From the NCBI RefSeq assembly GCF_008326425.1, contig NZ_AP018929.1, forward strand, positions 510,875 through 574,874: DNA of 64,000 nt, in the 5' to 3' direction. Numbering within the stretch: position 1 is the first letter of the stretch; the number at the start of each line of letters is the position of its first letter. Positions 47,732 through 56,671 of the stretch are shown one piece after another. The stretch is from Sulfuracidifex tepidarius (lineage in GTDB: Archaea > Thermoproteota > Thermoprotei_A > Sulfolobales > Sulfolobaceae). The notes under the pieces are model-generated. The model was not told where the DNA came from. It ran no database searches and saw only the letters and a program-made list of their open reading frames with translations. The position numbers and the translations under genes were made by a program.

Positions 47732-47980
47732 GAAATATTCTCTGTTCAACGACTTTTAAGCTCGTCTGGGCGCTGTCCTCGGAAAACGTACTTGTCTCTC
47801 TGGGTTACATCCACGTCAGTATCCCCGGCAAGCCATTAACGGGGAACAGAGGTATTTAGGGTAAATATTTCCTAAATAGAGTCTTGCCTGACAGCAGAGA
47901 ACCTTTACGTTTCAGAACGACTTACCTATCAGCACCTATTAAGATGGAACTGGCTAAGGTCGCGTTCCTGAAAACGAGAC

Positions 47981-48005
47981 AGCCTCACCTCTTTCTAGGT
48001 TCAAC
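47981..48005 (-). CRISPR. Degenerate outlying repeat of array 3
   Basis: The stretch ends CTTTCTAGGTTCAAC, matching the repeat 3' half with changes. It lies one unit beyond the first clear copy, on the trailer side. Confidence 0.4.
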
Positions 48006-48044
48006 TAGTCTTTTTAATAAAATCAGTAACGTTACTCCAAATTT

Positions 48045-49791
48045 TTTTCAATCCTTTTCTGGGTTCAACATGACGTATGTATCAACGAGACAGACGACCC
48101 AGAGTTCTTTCAATCCCTTTCTGGGTTCAACCTGGAAGTGACCCTCGAGGGAAGAGGGCTTGGCATCACAAGCTTTCAATCCCTTTCTGGGTTCAACAAT
48201 TTCCTTTCGTATGACAAGCATGGCACTCTCGAAATACTTTCAATCCCTTTCTGGGTTCAACATACAAGCACGATACAAGGGTATACTGTGTGGTAAGAAT
48301 CTTTCAATCCCTTTATGGGTTCAACATAATTACCCAAGTCAAGGCTGACATGGATTCAAAGGTACCTTTCAATCCCTTTCTGGGTTCAACATGAAAAAGA
48401 ATTGCAAGATGCTATTAACGAATTAGCGACTTTCAATCCCTTTCTGGGTTCAACAAGCCGTCAAACAACTAGCGACTTCAAGACCTGTAATTATCTTTCA
48501 ATCCCTTTATGGGTTCAACAAAGAAACATGCGGGATACATGGAATGAGGGGAGTATACTTTCAATCCCTTTATGGGTTCAACACGAAGCGTTATTTGGAG
48601 GTTTAGGACGAGAGATAACTTTCAATCCCTTTATGGGTTCAACAGGAGTTGCAGATCCTGAGGTATGTTGACGCTGTAGTTTTGCTTTCAATCCCTTTAT
48701 GGGTTCAACGTATTTAAACAACTTGGTTTAGGTGTTTTCTCTTTCCTATCTTTCAATCCCTTTATGGGTTCAACAGGTATCGTGTCGGTTTTCTCTTTCA
48801 TTTTGGGTAAACATCTTTCAATCCCTTTATGGGTTCAACTACGCTAGAGTATTTGAGCTTTCCGGTTAAAGCTTCCTTTCAATCCCTTTATGGGTTCAAC
48901 GAAAATAAGGGTAGAAACTAGAGGTAATGAGACTAAACCTTTCAATCCCTTTATGGGTTCAACCTTTAATGATGGTTCTAAATTATAACGATAAACTGGA
49001 CTTTCAATCCCTTTATGGGTTCAACAGAAATGCAGTGTTCAACTTGAACTAGATATGTCACTTTCAATCCCTTTATGGGTTCAACAGCGTCTCCTCTAGC
49101 CCCTAAAATGACTAGAGACCTTTCCTTTCAATCCCTTTATGGGTTCAACCTACTAGGATATCGGATAAAGGGTTTATGATGATAGAGCAACCTTTCAATC
49201 CCTTTATGGGTTCAACATATTTGTTACATAATTCGATATAGATTCAAGTAATGTATCTTTCAATCCCTTTATGGGTTCAACCTTATTAGTTAACGGCACT
49301 GTGAAGGATAGTACATCTCTTTCAATCCCTTTATGGGTTCAACGTGGCAAATATTATCTTTTCATCGTCACTTTTTAAGAAACTTTCAATCCCTTTATGG
49401 GTTCAACTGGTTTTATCATGTCACTCACCTATGCCTATTACCTTTCAATCCCTTTATGGGTTCAACTTTTTCATCGTGAACATGGTGATGGCGTGTCCAC
49501 GGTGTTCTTTCAATCCCTTTATGGGTTCAACAGCGAACATGACGCCAGGGGAGGAAGTAAAGATAATAGACTTTCAATCCCTTTATGGGTTCAACTTATT
49601 GACTTCGTTAAGCGTTTCCTTATATTTATTGACTCTTTCAATCCCTTTATGGGTTCAACACACGGCAATAATCCCCTTGCAAGAAGGGGATAAATACACT
49701 TTCAATCCCTTTATGGGTTCAACCATATGTAATACTAACTTGTTAATAACAATGGAATTTATATATCTTTCAATCCCTTTATGGGTTCAAC
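48045..49791 (-). CRISPR. CRISPR array 3: 25-bp repeat, 28 copies, 27 spacers
   Basis: On the plus strand the repeat is CTTTCAATCCCTTTA followed by TGGGTTCAAC, the reverse complement of the array 2 repeat. The leftmost copy (48045) is decayed (TTTTCAATCCTTTTC). Copies at 48107, 48173, 48237, 48366 and 48430 carry CTGGG in place of ATGGG, and the rest are uniform up to 49767-49791. Decay at the left marks the trailer, so the array is transcribed right to left from a leader at 49792-50016. Spacers are about 35-43 bases. No cas gene is adjacent. It faces array 2 across 11.5 kb. Confidence 0.97.
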
Positions 49792-50016
49792 TGAATGTTT
49801 TATTTACTTCTACAATTATCTTCTCCTTTCCCCCCTATAAACTTTACGTCTCCTCCGTCCACTCTCCATCCGACCTTTCCCCCTCCCCTCAAGACGTCCT
49901 ACGCCGGTCGCATGATGTTTTTCACTAATTGAAAGACATCCACCTATTTATAAATGTAAAACTCACGAAATGATTTCGTTTTGGTCGCAAGGAGACTCGA
50001 ACTTCCTCGTTTATTA
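49792..50016 (-). promoter_or_regulatory. Leader of CRISPR array 3
   Basis: Near-perfect inverted copy of 35421-35646. Blocks run from TGAATGTTTTATTTACTTCT next to the repeat to TTGGTCGCAAGGAGACTCGA. TATA-like sequences occupy the same places. Similarity stops just beyond TTATTAA, which defines the leader boundary. Confidence 0.88.
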
Positions 50017-50279
50017 ATTCTATGAATAAACCGGATCTGAAAGTTCAGGAAAAGGAAAAAATTCATTCGAGATTTCAGTCATGGGAATTTCCTCTTTTCT
50101 ATATTCATTTTATATAATAAAGTTCTAGCAATATTTTTAAATAGTATACTATGTTAATCTTAACTCTTTTTCCTATACTTTCATAAAATAATAGTTCACT
50201 CTCGTAACGCTCTTCTCAAAGAATTGGTCATAGGAGAACACCTAACACGTAATATTGAGCGGACTTCTTAAACGATTAA

Positions 50280-50470
50280 GGACCGAAGAAAGGGAACACG
50301 TCAGGCTCATTCTCTTCCTCAGTCTTTAAGGGAAGGGAGTGAGGTAGCCCAGAAAGCAGCGAGGGTTGACGAAAACACACTGGGTGGTAGGGACGTTTCT
50401 CCTCCTCGACGCGTACAGCGGGACATGACCCCTACTCTCGGGAACTTGGTTTCACCAGCTATTGAGAATA
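50280..50470 (+). pseudogene. Possible IS630-like transposase N-terminal fragment
   Basis: Two frames give EREHVRLILFLSL and VAQKAARVDENT, which resembles the helix-turn-helix start of IS630-type transposases. It is broken by a frameshift and followed by scraps. The match is weak and made by eye. Confidence 0.3.
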
Positions 50471-50607
50471 ATGATCTGTTTAACTCTAAATTAATATTTA
50501 TAATAATATATATACATAAAGTGATTCTAACAGTAATTTACAATAATTAGAGTTTCACAGTCTCTGACCCGCGAAAGACCTTTAAATATGGACGGGGAAA
50601 AGTCCTC

Positions 50608-51696
50608 ATGAAGTACTTGGGGCTAAGCTGGACAGCAACGTTCCTACAGTTAGCCCTGAGGCTCAGCTGGGGGGTAGTAGCTGTAGCGTCCGCTTACTCT
50701 CTCCACATGAACTCCGTGGAGATAGGTACGGTCCTCTCTCTCCTATGTCGGGTACGTGGTCGCCTCAGTCCCGTGGGGCATGCTCATAGACAGGATAGGC
50801 CCCAACAAAGTGATCACACTCTCCGCGACGGCGTCAGGGATAGCCCTGCTAGGGGTACTGGTAGCCAACAACGTCGTCCAACTTTGCGCGGTCTACCTGA
50901 TTGAGGGACTCCTCGCTGCGGGGCTCTTCCCTTCTTCAGTGAAGATAGTCTCCTCTCTGAACGGGCCCATGACTCCCTACTTGGCTGTGCTGGAGAGCGC
51001 AGCGCCCGTGGTCCTCCTAGTGATATCGACATCAGGGTTGGTACTCTCTAACTGGAGGGAGTTCTACGTGTTGCTTACCCTGGGACTGTTGGCCACTGCT
51101 ATCTCATCATAGCTCTTGAAGGTGGAGGTGAGGAGGGGAGGGAAGGGTAAGAACGTCTTCAACAGGACCATGGCTAAGGTCTCTGCAATAAGTGGAGGAG
51201 AGATGTGGGGTACGTGGGGCACGTCCTCTTGGCTTTTCCCCTTCCTGGTGTTGTACGACTGGGTCCCAGAGGGGGAGTCTGAGGTGCTCTTCGTGTTATA
51301 CGCCATCGGTCAGGTAGCGTCTGTTTTTATCAACAGGCTGTCCTTGAGGAGGGACGTCACCACGGTCAGGGTATCCTTGGTGACCTTCGTGGTGTCCCTG
51401 ACTCTCGTGTCCTTCCTCAGGTACTTCCCCTTGCTGTACGCGGTGAGCCCGATCCTCGGGGTCTCATCTTTCCTCTACAGGCCACCTACGGACTCCATAA
51501 TAGTGAGGATGAACAGGGAGAACGCCGGGACGTCGATGGGCCTAGCTAACGCGGTCTCTCAGGTGGGCTCCATGATAGCTCCCCTCGTGGTGGGGCCATC
51601 ATATCTCTCGGGGATCCCGAATTGGCTATCCTAAGCCTATCCCTTGGACCGATGGTATCCCTCGCGCTCATTTCCACCTTCAAGGACGAGGAGTGA
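50608..51696 (+). pseudogene. Disrupted MFS transporter
   Basis: Three collinear pieces make one MFS protein. The first starts MKYLGLSWTATFLQLALRLS. A frameshift near 50740 leads to YVGYVVASVPWGMLIDRIG, the loop 2-3 signature. An in-frame TAG at 51110-51112 interrupts the second piece (ATAISS, stop, LLKVEVRRGGKG). A second frameshift near 51612 restores the C-terminus LAILSLSLGPMVSLALISTF to a TGA at 51694-51696. Three lesions argue for a true pseudogene. Base composition is still gene-like, so inactivation is fairly recent. Confidence 0.85.
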
Positions 51697-52026
51697 TGGG
51701 AAACGTGACAGGGAAAGTATGAAACGGGAGTAGGGAGAAGACCTCCATTGCAGTAGACCAAAAATTATCGTGACGAAATAAATTTACGTTGTCATTAACT
51801 ATCATGAAATTATATAGAAAAAATCTTGAAATCTAGTGTAAACTCGGGGGAACGGGAGGAGGGCGAGCAGGTGTGACTCCTCAAGACGTCCTTGAGCAAG
51901 ACGTAAAGATCAAGCGGAAGGCTCAGCTGACCGAAGACAAGAACGCGGAAGACGAATTCGGTGGACGCGGAGAGGCCACCTTTAAGGCCACACAAAGCCT
52001 TAATTGCCCGTCATCCATCTCCTATT

Positions 52027-52395
52027 ATGGAGTTCCTGAAGAACAACGCTTTGGACTTCTTTGACCTGGGCAAGCGTTTGCTGACCGAGGGGAAGTACAA
52101 CTTGTCTCTCTTCTCGCTGGAGCAGGCACTGCAGCTGGGGTTGAAGTACTCCCTTGTGTCTACCACGGGTTCCTTTCCTAAGACCCACGACGTAGTGGAC
52201 TTGCTGAGGAGAGTCTCGGAGCTCACTGGGAACAAGAGGCTTGAGGAGACCCTGACTTCGGAGATCTCCACCCTTGACTTGCTGAAACAAGCATACATAG
52301 CCTCGAGGTACTTCCCCTCGAGTTACGACAGGGGAGCCGTGGAGAGGGCCCTGAGGGTAGTAGAGGTGGTCTTCACTGAGCTGGGAATATCTTAA
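52027..52395 (+). CDS. HEPN-domain protein, partner of the MNT protein
   Basis: The 122-residue helical protein contains the HEPN signature ALDFFDLGKRLLTEGKYNLS and LLKQAYIASRYFPSSYDRGA. The ATG at 52027 fits the domain start better than the longer frame from 51961. The nucleotidyltransferase gene follows 28 bases later. HEPN-MNT pairs act as toxin-antitoxin systems in which the HEPN RNase is silenced by the MNT enzyme, which adenylylates the toxin in studied cases. The classical RX4-6H motif is not evident, so RNase activity is uncertain. Confidence 0.8.
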   Translation: MEFLKNNALDFFDLGKRLLTEGKYNLSLFSLEQALQLGLKYSLVSTTGSFPKTHDVVDLLRRVSELTGNKRLEETLTSEISTLDLLKQAYIASRYFPSSYDRGAVERALRVVEVVFTELGIS

Positions 52396-52423
52396 AAGGA
52401 AATGGGAGGAGAGGAGGAGTTAC

Positions 52424-52720
52424 TTGGTGAACGCCAGGCATTACGTGGGCCTAATCAAGGAGGTCTGTGTCGAGAAAGTGGACCCTCAATGTAGGGTCAT
52501 CCTCTTCGGATCGGTCGCAAGGGGAGACTTCAGGGACGACAGCGACGTCGACGTCTTGGTCATAACTGACAAGGCCAAGACGTCTTGGGACAAGGTGGAC
52601 GTCCAGGTCACGATAGAGAGGGAGTTGGGCTTGGGCGACCCGTTCGAGTTCCACGTGGTGACCAGGGAGGAGTATGAGGGCTGGTACAAGAAGTTCATAG
52701 ACCTGTGGGAGGAGTTCTAG
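52424..52720 (+). CDS. MNT-type minimal nucleotidyltransferase
   Basis: A 98-residue protein with the nucleotidyltransferase motif FGSVARGDFRDDSDVDVLV (GSxxRG and DxD) and a further Glu in FEFHVVT. It is probably the antitoxin that modifies the HEPN partner encoded just upstream. Start is TTG 52424 or GTG 52427. GGGAGGAGAGGAGGAG directly upstream is a strong ribosome-binding region. Size matches stand-alone MNT proteins. Confidence 0.88.
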   Translation: MVNARHYVGLIKEVCVEKVDPQCRVILFGSVARGDFRDDSDVDVLVITDKAKTSWDKVDVQVTIERELGLGDPFEFHVVTREEYEGWYKKFIDLWEEF

Positions 52721-53190
52721 GCGTCAACGTCAATGAGGTCTCATCCTTCATCGCATCGCAGGTCCCGGTCACCACGCGTGGGGACAAAGTCTTCCTGTAC
52801 GCGGTTAAAGTTGCACTATCGGGGTAACTTCCCCGAAATGAGGGACAAAGGTGCTCTGGGAGAGGACAGGAGAGGACAATGGGGTCTCACCTCGCCCATA
52901 CCGAAGTAAGGTAAAAGGAGGAGCTCCAACTGTCGTCTAGACCTGATCCTGAGTGAACATCTTGCGTGTCCTAAGGGTCGCGGGGACAGAGGTGTGCACA
53001 AGACCCCTGCTTAAACACGTTTTGGTGAGCTATCATTTAGCTTATACCCCAATAGATTGAAAGAAGAAGGGAAAATAGAAAGGAAAGGACTACACTGTGA
53101 AAACTTAACGTTGATCCCTTAAGCGTTAATAATCCCCCGTTACCTTCCGCGCCCGAGGGAATTCCCTGTCAAATCAAGAACTTGATACTT
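52721..53190. other. Intergenic stretch
   Basis: No gene accepted. It leads into the dispersed repeat at 53191. A minus-strand ORF at 52816-53001 is of poor quality. Confidence 0.45.
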
Positions 53191-53373
53191 AATCAGGCTG
53201 TACACTTGGATGACCCGCAATGCTGACCTGTTTGTGTAGACAGAGCCTGAAATTAGGACCTAACCAAGGGAGGCAGAAATATTTATTGAATAACTTCATC
53301 TTATGTTGCGTAGTAGTCCAGCTGTGAGTTCGAGTACATTATTTATTTGAGATAATGTGAAGAGACGCACTAA
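53191..53373. repeat. Dispersed repeat, family 3, copy 1, with hairpin
   Basis: Matches 57937-58092. The first block (53191-53292) contains CAGGCTGTACAC (53194-53205) and GTGTAGAC plus AGCCTG (53234-53249), which can pair into a long stem, and a palindrome TTAGGACCTAA. After a diverged gap the second block (53336-53373) has the inverted repeat CATTAT/ATAATG. It ends 40 bases before a vapB start. It may be a structured RNA or a miniature element. Confidence 0.7.
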
Positions 53374-53412
53374 CTATGCACAAAAGAAAAGTTTATATTT
53401 ATGGGTTGTTAG

Positions 53413-53664
53413 ATGGGTAACATGGATAACGAATTTATAATAACAATAGATGATAGAGGCAGAATTACTATACCTAAAGAAGTGAGAGGCTTAATTAGAA
53501 GCAAGAAATTCAAGTTGAAGATAGATGGTTCTAAAATTATTTTGGATCCCATTGTGATAGATATTAATAAATATTATGGCATATTTAGGAAAGATTTAGG
53601 AGATATAGATATAGATAACCTGCTGAAGGATGAGTTAGCTGAGGTACTATTGAATGATGAATAA
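53413..53664 (+). CDS. vapB: AbrB/MazE-type antitoxin
   Basis: The 83-residue protein has the swapped-hairpin AbrB signature EFIITIDDRGRITIPKEVRG at the N-terminus and an acidic C-terminal tail (DIDIDNLLKDELAEVLL) that would neutralise the toxin. It overlaps the following PIN gene by 11 bases. AT-rich codons mark it as accessory. The second ATG (53422) could also serve as start. Confidence 0.85.
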   Translation: MGNMDNEFIITIDDRGRITIPKEVRGLIRSKKFKLKIDGSKIILDPIVIDINKYYGIFRKDLGDIDIDNLLKDELAEVLLNDE

Positions 53665-54046
53665 GGGAAAATATTTCGACATAAATGTTTTTGTATATTA
53701 TCTAACTGGCGATAAAGTATATGGTGAAAGCGCAAAGAAGTGGCTTAGCGTTACTGGAGATAAGTACACTTCCGTTATAACTCCTTTTTTGCTAATTATA
53801 GTGTTAAGTAAAATACTTCAAAAATCAATAAGAGACGACAGTTTCGTCAGACTAGTGATTAAGGCCCTTGAGTCTTTAGGGGTAGAATATTTAGATCTCC
53901 CTGATTGGAGTAAAATTATTGAAAATGTTAAAAAATACAATATAGATGTTGAAGATTCTATTCATGTTACAACAGCATTAGAGAACAAATTAGAGATTAT
54001 ATCAAATGATAAAGAATTGAAGGAGAAAGTTAATGCAGAATTTTAA
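53654..54046 (+). CDS. vapC: VapC-like PIN protein lacking one conserved acidic residue
   Basis: The 130-residue PIN domain has the first Asp in KYFDINVFVYYL, a third in DVEDSIHVTTAL and a fourth in IISNDKEL. In the second conserved position, usually Glu in an LxxxE(V/L)L-type helix, the protein reads PFLLIIVLSKIL, with Ile where Glu is expected. This may weaken or abolish RNase activity. It forms an overlapping operon with the AbrB-type gene. AT-rich. Confidence 0.82.
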   Translation: MMNKGKYFDINVFVYYLTGDKVYGESAKKWLSVTGDKYTSVITPFLLIIVLSKILQKSIRDDSFVRLVIKALESLGVEYLDLPDWSKIIENVKKYNIDVEDSIHVTTALENKLEIISNDKELKEKVNAEF

Positions 54047-54099
54047 TAAATACTCTTTTTGATAAGGTTATATTTAAAAAATAAAGAAATATTCTAATA

Positions 54100-54530
54100 T
54101 ATTCGTCTTATTCAGTAGATTATAGCGAGGTAATACTAAGTTGTTAATAGTATCATTACTTCGTGAACTACCTCGCCCTCACGGACGTGGCTTCATTGCC
54201 GTACCTTGTCCCAAGAGGGTAGATGGCGGAGCTCCACAAGCTCTAAGGATGGCTCTCATCCCTATCTATCCTGCTCCAGTTCTCCTGGTGCCCACGAAGG
54301 GCCTTCGGATAGGGCTGAGGCGTACTTCGTGAACCATCGCTTCAACCGGTCTCGGTGACGCTTACCCCGTCGATCACTGTCATTGGTAGACTGACTACGA
54401 ACCGACATTTAAAAGGGGGTTATCCATCCCCACCTCAGAGGGGCTAGGTTTCCCCTTGAACACCCATTCTTATAAGGGTCTAAAATGAGGGGTAAAGAGA
54501 ATTAGAAATAAGTCAAGGTTTGAATCGCAG
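54100..54530. other. Possible remnant of an IS200/IS605-like element end
   Basis: A GC-richer island in AT-rich DNA. CTTCGTGAACTACCTCGCCC near its left edge, a second CTTCGTGAACC about 170 bases on, and stem-like GGGGGTTATCCATCCCCACC resemble the structured right ends of IS605-type elements. No tnpA or tnpB remains. This is a weak call. Confidence 0.25.
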
Positions 54531-54634
54531 AAATTTATAGAAGGGAAGTATAAGATAGAAGCGGAAAAGAGAATCTTGAAATAATACTTTATAATCTAAA
54601 AATATCTAAGGATGTTATTTAATTGAATATTTAT

Positions 54635-55030
54635 TTAATGTATTTCATTGACAAAAGTCACGTTTAGTTCCACCTTAAACGGCTCAATCTCTTTCTCCCT
54701 CCTAAATAAAACTGGTAGACCAGATATCTTAGCTGTCGCAACACTGCTCGCGTCAGCCAAAGATATGGGATATTTGCATTTTATTTTATAGACTTCTCCC
54801 CTTATACTGGAAAATGGGAATATTGTAAAATATCCTGATGTTTTGAGCATATTTTCAACCTCTTCAGCTCTCTTTTCGTTACTTTTCTTACAAACTACAT
54901 ACTTTATCTCCTCAACGTTTAATTCGTTTATTATTACTTCGTCCAAGTTATCTTCTATGTAATTTTCTACTTTTTTGCCTTCATCACTTCCTGACAGCAT
55001 GTCAATAGTTACTCCAGAATCAAATACCAT
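54635..55030 (-). CDS. vapC: VapC family PIN-domain protein
   Basis: A 131-residue PIN protein starting MVFDSGVTIDML (ATG 55030). Acidic positions appear in VFDSGV, NVEEIKYVV and SLADASSVATA. The last motif, usually xTxDxE, reads LFRREKEI, so the fourth Asp seems absent. It overlaps the upstream vapB by 11 bases. The longer frame from 55072 adds only basic residues encoded inside vapB and is not the start. Confidence 0.82.
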   Translation of the reverse strand: MVFDSGVTIDMLSGSDEGKKVENYIEDNLDEVIINELNVEEIKYVVCKKSNEKRAEEVENMLKTSGYFTIFPFSSIRGEVYKIKCKYPISLADASSVATAKISGLPVLFRREKEIEPFKVELNVTFVNEIH

Positions 55031-55268
55031 CCTCTTTTTCGTGTTCAATTTCCTTCGTCTTCTCTTCCTCAAGTTCCTCTACAGAAAGGTTAGGCAAGGT
55101 TCCTACTAGACTTCTTAAGACCTCTGGGTTCTTCCTTCTACATAGAGAAAGTAAGAACTCTATTACGTCGTTAAAGTCTACTTTCTCCCCTCTCTCTATC
55201 TGCAGCTCACCCATAATCTTAATCAACTCCCTTTTTACTTCCTTTGATACCCTTATTGTTTCTGACAT
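55020..55268 (-). CDS. vapB: VapB family antitoxin
   Basis: The 82-residue protein begins MSETIRVSKEVKRELIKIMG, with DFNDVIEFLLSLC completing a ribbon-helix-helix unit, then a Glu-rich C-terminal region (SVEELEEEKTKEIEHEKEDG). It lies upstream of and overlaps its vapC. Typical length and order. Confidence 0.85.
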   Translation of the reverse strand: MSETIRVSKEVKRELIKIMGELQIERGEKVDFNDVIEFLLSLCRRKNPEVLRSLVGTLPNLSVEELEEEKTKEIEHEKEDGI

Positions 55269-55369
55269 TACTTTGTTATAAAGTATATATGGTTTACTAA
55301 CTCATCTGCGTTGTAAGTCGCTTCAGAATTATACAAAAATTTTAAGCAATTATAAAGTATTACCTATGG

Positions 55370-55580
55370 GAAAGAAGTACACTAGGGATTGGAGTGCGAC
55401 GAGGACGTGGTGACTGTATACAAGTTTAACGTTCCCCTTCTACATCTTCGAACACTGGATGGACCAATTAGCAGAAGGAAACAGATATATGTTAAAACAA
55501 TTTTAAAAAATTCAACTACCAGGATTCCTACATCTCTTCCTACCTTGAAGGGGTCTGTCCAACAATTTCATCCACCTTAG
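55370..55580 (+). pseudogene. N-terminal fragment of an IS5-like transposase
   Basis: GKKYTRDWSATRTW in one frame and FPFYIFEHWMDQLAEGN in another reproduce the opening of the element seen at 8500-9055. Nothing further downstream matches, so it is a solo 5' end. Confidence 0.6.
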
Positions 55581-56079
55581 TAAGAGATTCTATCAGTGAA
55601 GGATGTCTTCACCCACCTTAATATTGAAATTACTGGTGTTTTGAGGGAAGTGCTTGTACGCTATCGAGCCTCAGTTTTAGGCCTAACGTTTGCCTTACAA
55701 GTCCCTCTCCTCGGATGCCTTGTGTTCATGTGCTTCTAGAAAGGTGACGAGGAAAAATTTTGACATACACATTCACATTTTGTACAGGGACTAGGACAAG
55801 AAGATAACTCAGGAGGATTAAGGCGGTTCAAGTTTCTTTTGCGAGTATATTTTACGAATAAAGTAAACTGCTGAACGTAAACCTCTACCTCGCCTACGCT
55901 TCAACGTTAAATTAAATTTGTTACGTCACTTTAAATAAACTGGATTCGTGATTGGCCGTAAACGGTCCGGATTTTCAATATCCCTTTAAGAACACAATCA
56001 TAGATAAATATAAGAGGTATTGTTAAACTTATCGTCACGTAAAGTTAAACTTAAATGTCATAGTGTGGAATATGTCTCT
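55581..56079. other. Intergenic stretch
   Basis: About 500 bases without a gene. The AT-rich end (55980-56030) probably holds the promoter of the following AbrB/PIN operon. Confidence 0.45.
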
Positions 56080-56313
56080 ATGTATAGGTTAAAAGTTCAT
56101 AAAAAGGGGATTACGGTAATACCCAAAGAGATTAGAGATAAGTTCAACATAAAAGAGGGTGACGAGGTAAACGTTATAGTCGACGATAAAGGTATTTATA
56201 TATTTCCTATGCAGACTATTGAAAAATATTTCGGAAGCGATAAAGGTGCTATAGATGCTCTAAAAATTTTAGAGGAAGAGAGGAGAAAAGAACGTGAGAA
56301 AAGTAATGCTTGA
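56080..56313 (+). CDS. vapB: AbrB/MazE-type antitoxin
   Basis: The 77-residue protein MYRLKVHKKGITVIPKEIRD is a clear SpoVT/AbrB swapped hairpin. It continues NIKEGDEVNVIVDDKGIYIF and ends in a charged helix (EEERRKEREKSN). I chose ATG 56080 because upstream residues are not part of the domain. It overlaps the vapC start by 20 bases. Confidence 0.88.
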   Translation: MYRLKVHKKGITVIPKEIRDKFNIKEGDEVNVIVDDKGIYIFPMQTIEKYFGSDKGAIDALKILEEERRKEREKSNA

Positions 56314-56671
56314 CGCATCGGCAATTATGCTATATTTCTATGGGAATGAGAAACTGAAGGAGATAATAGAAAATAGTGAAGTTTACGTTAATTCTGTAAA
56401 TCTCACAGAGTTCCTTTATGCTTACGCCAGAGCTAAAGGATGGAAAGAAGGACTATTCAAATACAGTATCATAAGAAACTCCTTTAAACTGATTGATGTA
56501 AATAAAGATGATATAATTACTACTTCTGCTAAGTTGAAAATTAGGTATAACCTTTCTCTGGGGGACTCTTTCCTTTTAGCATCAGCTAAACATATTAAAG
56601 GAGTTGCAGTAACTAGCGACCATGAGCTCAAGGACGTAAAAGAGGTAAAAGTTCTAGTAGTTTCTTTGTGA
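56294..56671 (+). CDS. vapC: VapC family PIN-domain toxin
   Basis: The 125-residue PIN protein has all four acidic positions: VMLDASAIMLYF, NLTEFLYAY, SLGDSFLLASA and AVTSDHEL. It starts at GTG 56294 within the end of the antitoxin gene. ATG 56306 is an alternative. It is predicted to be an active RNase. Confidence 0.92.
   Translation: MRKVMLDASAIMLYFYGNEKLKEIIENSEVYVNSVNLTEFLYAYARAKGWKEGLFKYSIIRNSFKLIDVNKDDIITTSAKLKIRYNLSLGDSFLLASAKHIKGVAVTSDHELKDVKEVKVLVVSL

Noticed and set aside
47884-49928. ORFs with repeated SIPLWVQ or NPFMGST
   Set aside because: Artefacts of the 25-bp repeat in array 3.
54100-54530. Possible tRNA or ribozyme because of GC-rich stems
   Set aside because: No T-loop or anticodon arrangement could be found. 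A decayed IS end fits better and is listed at low confidence.
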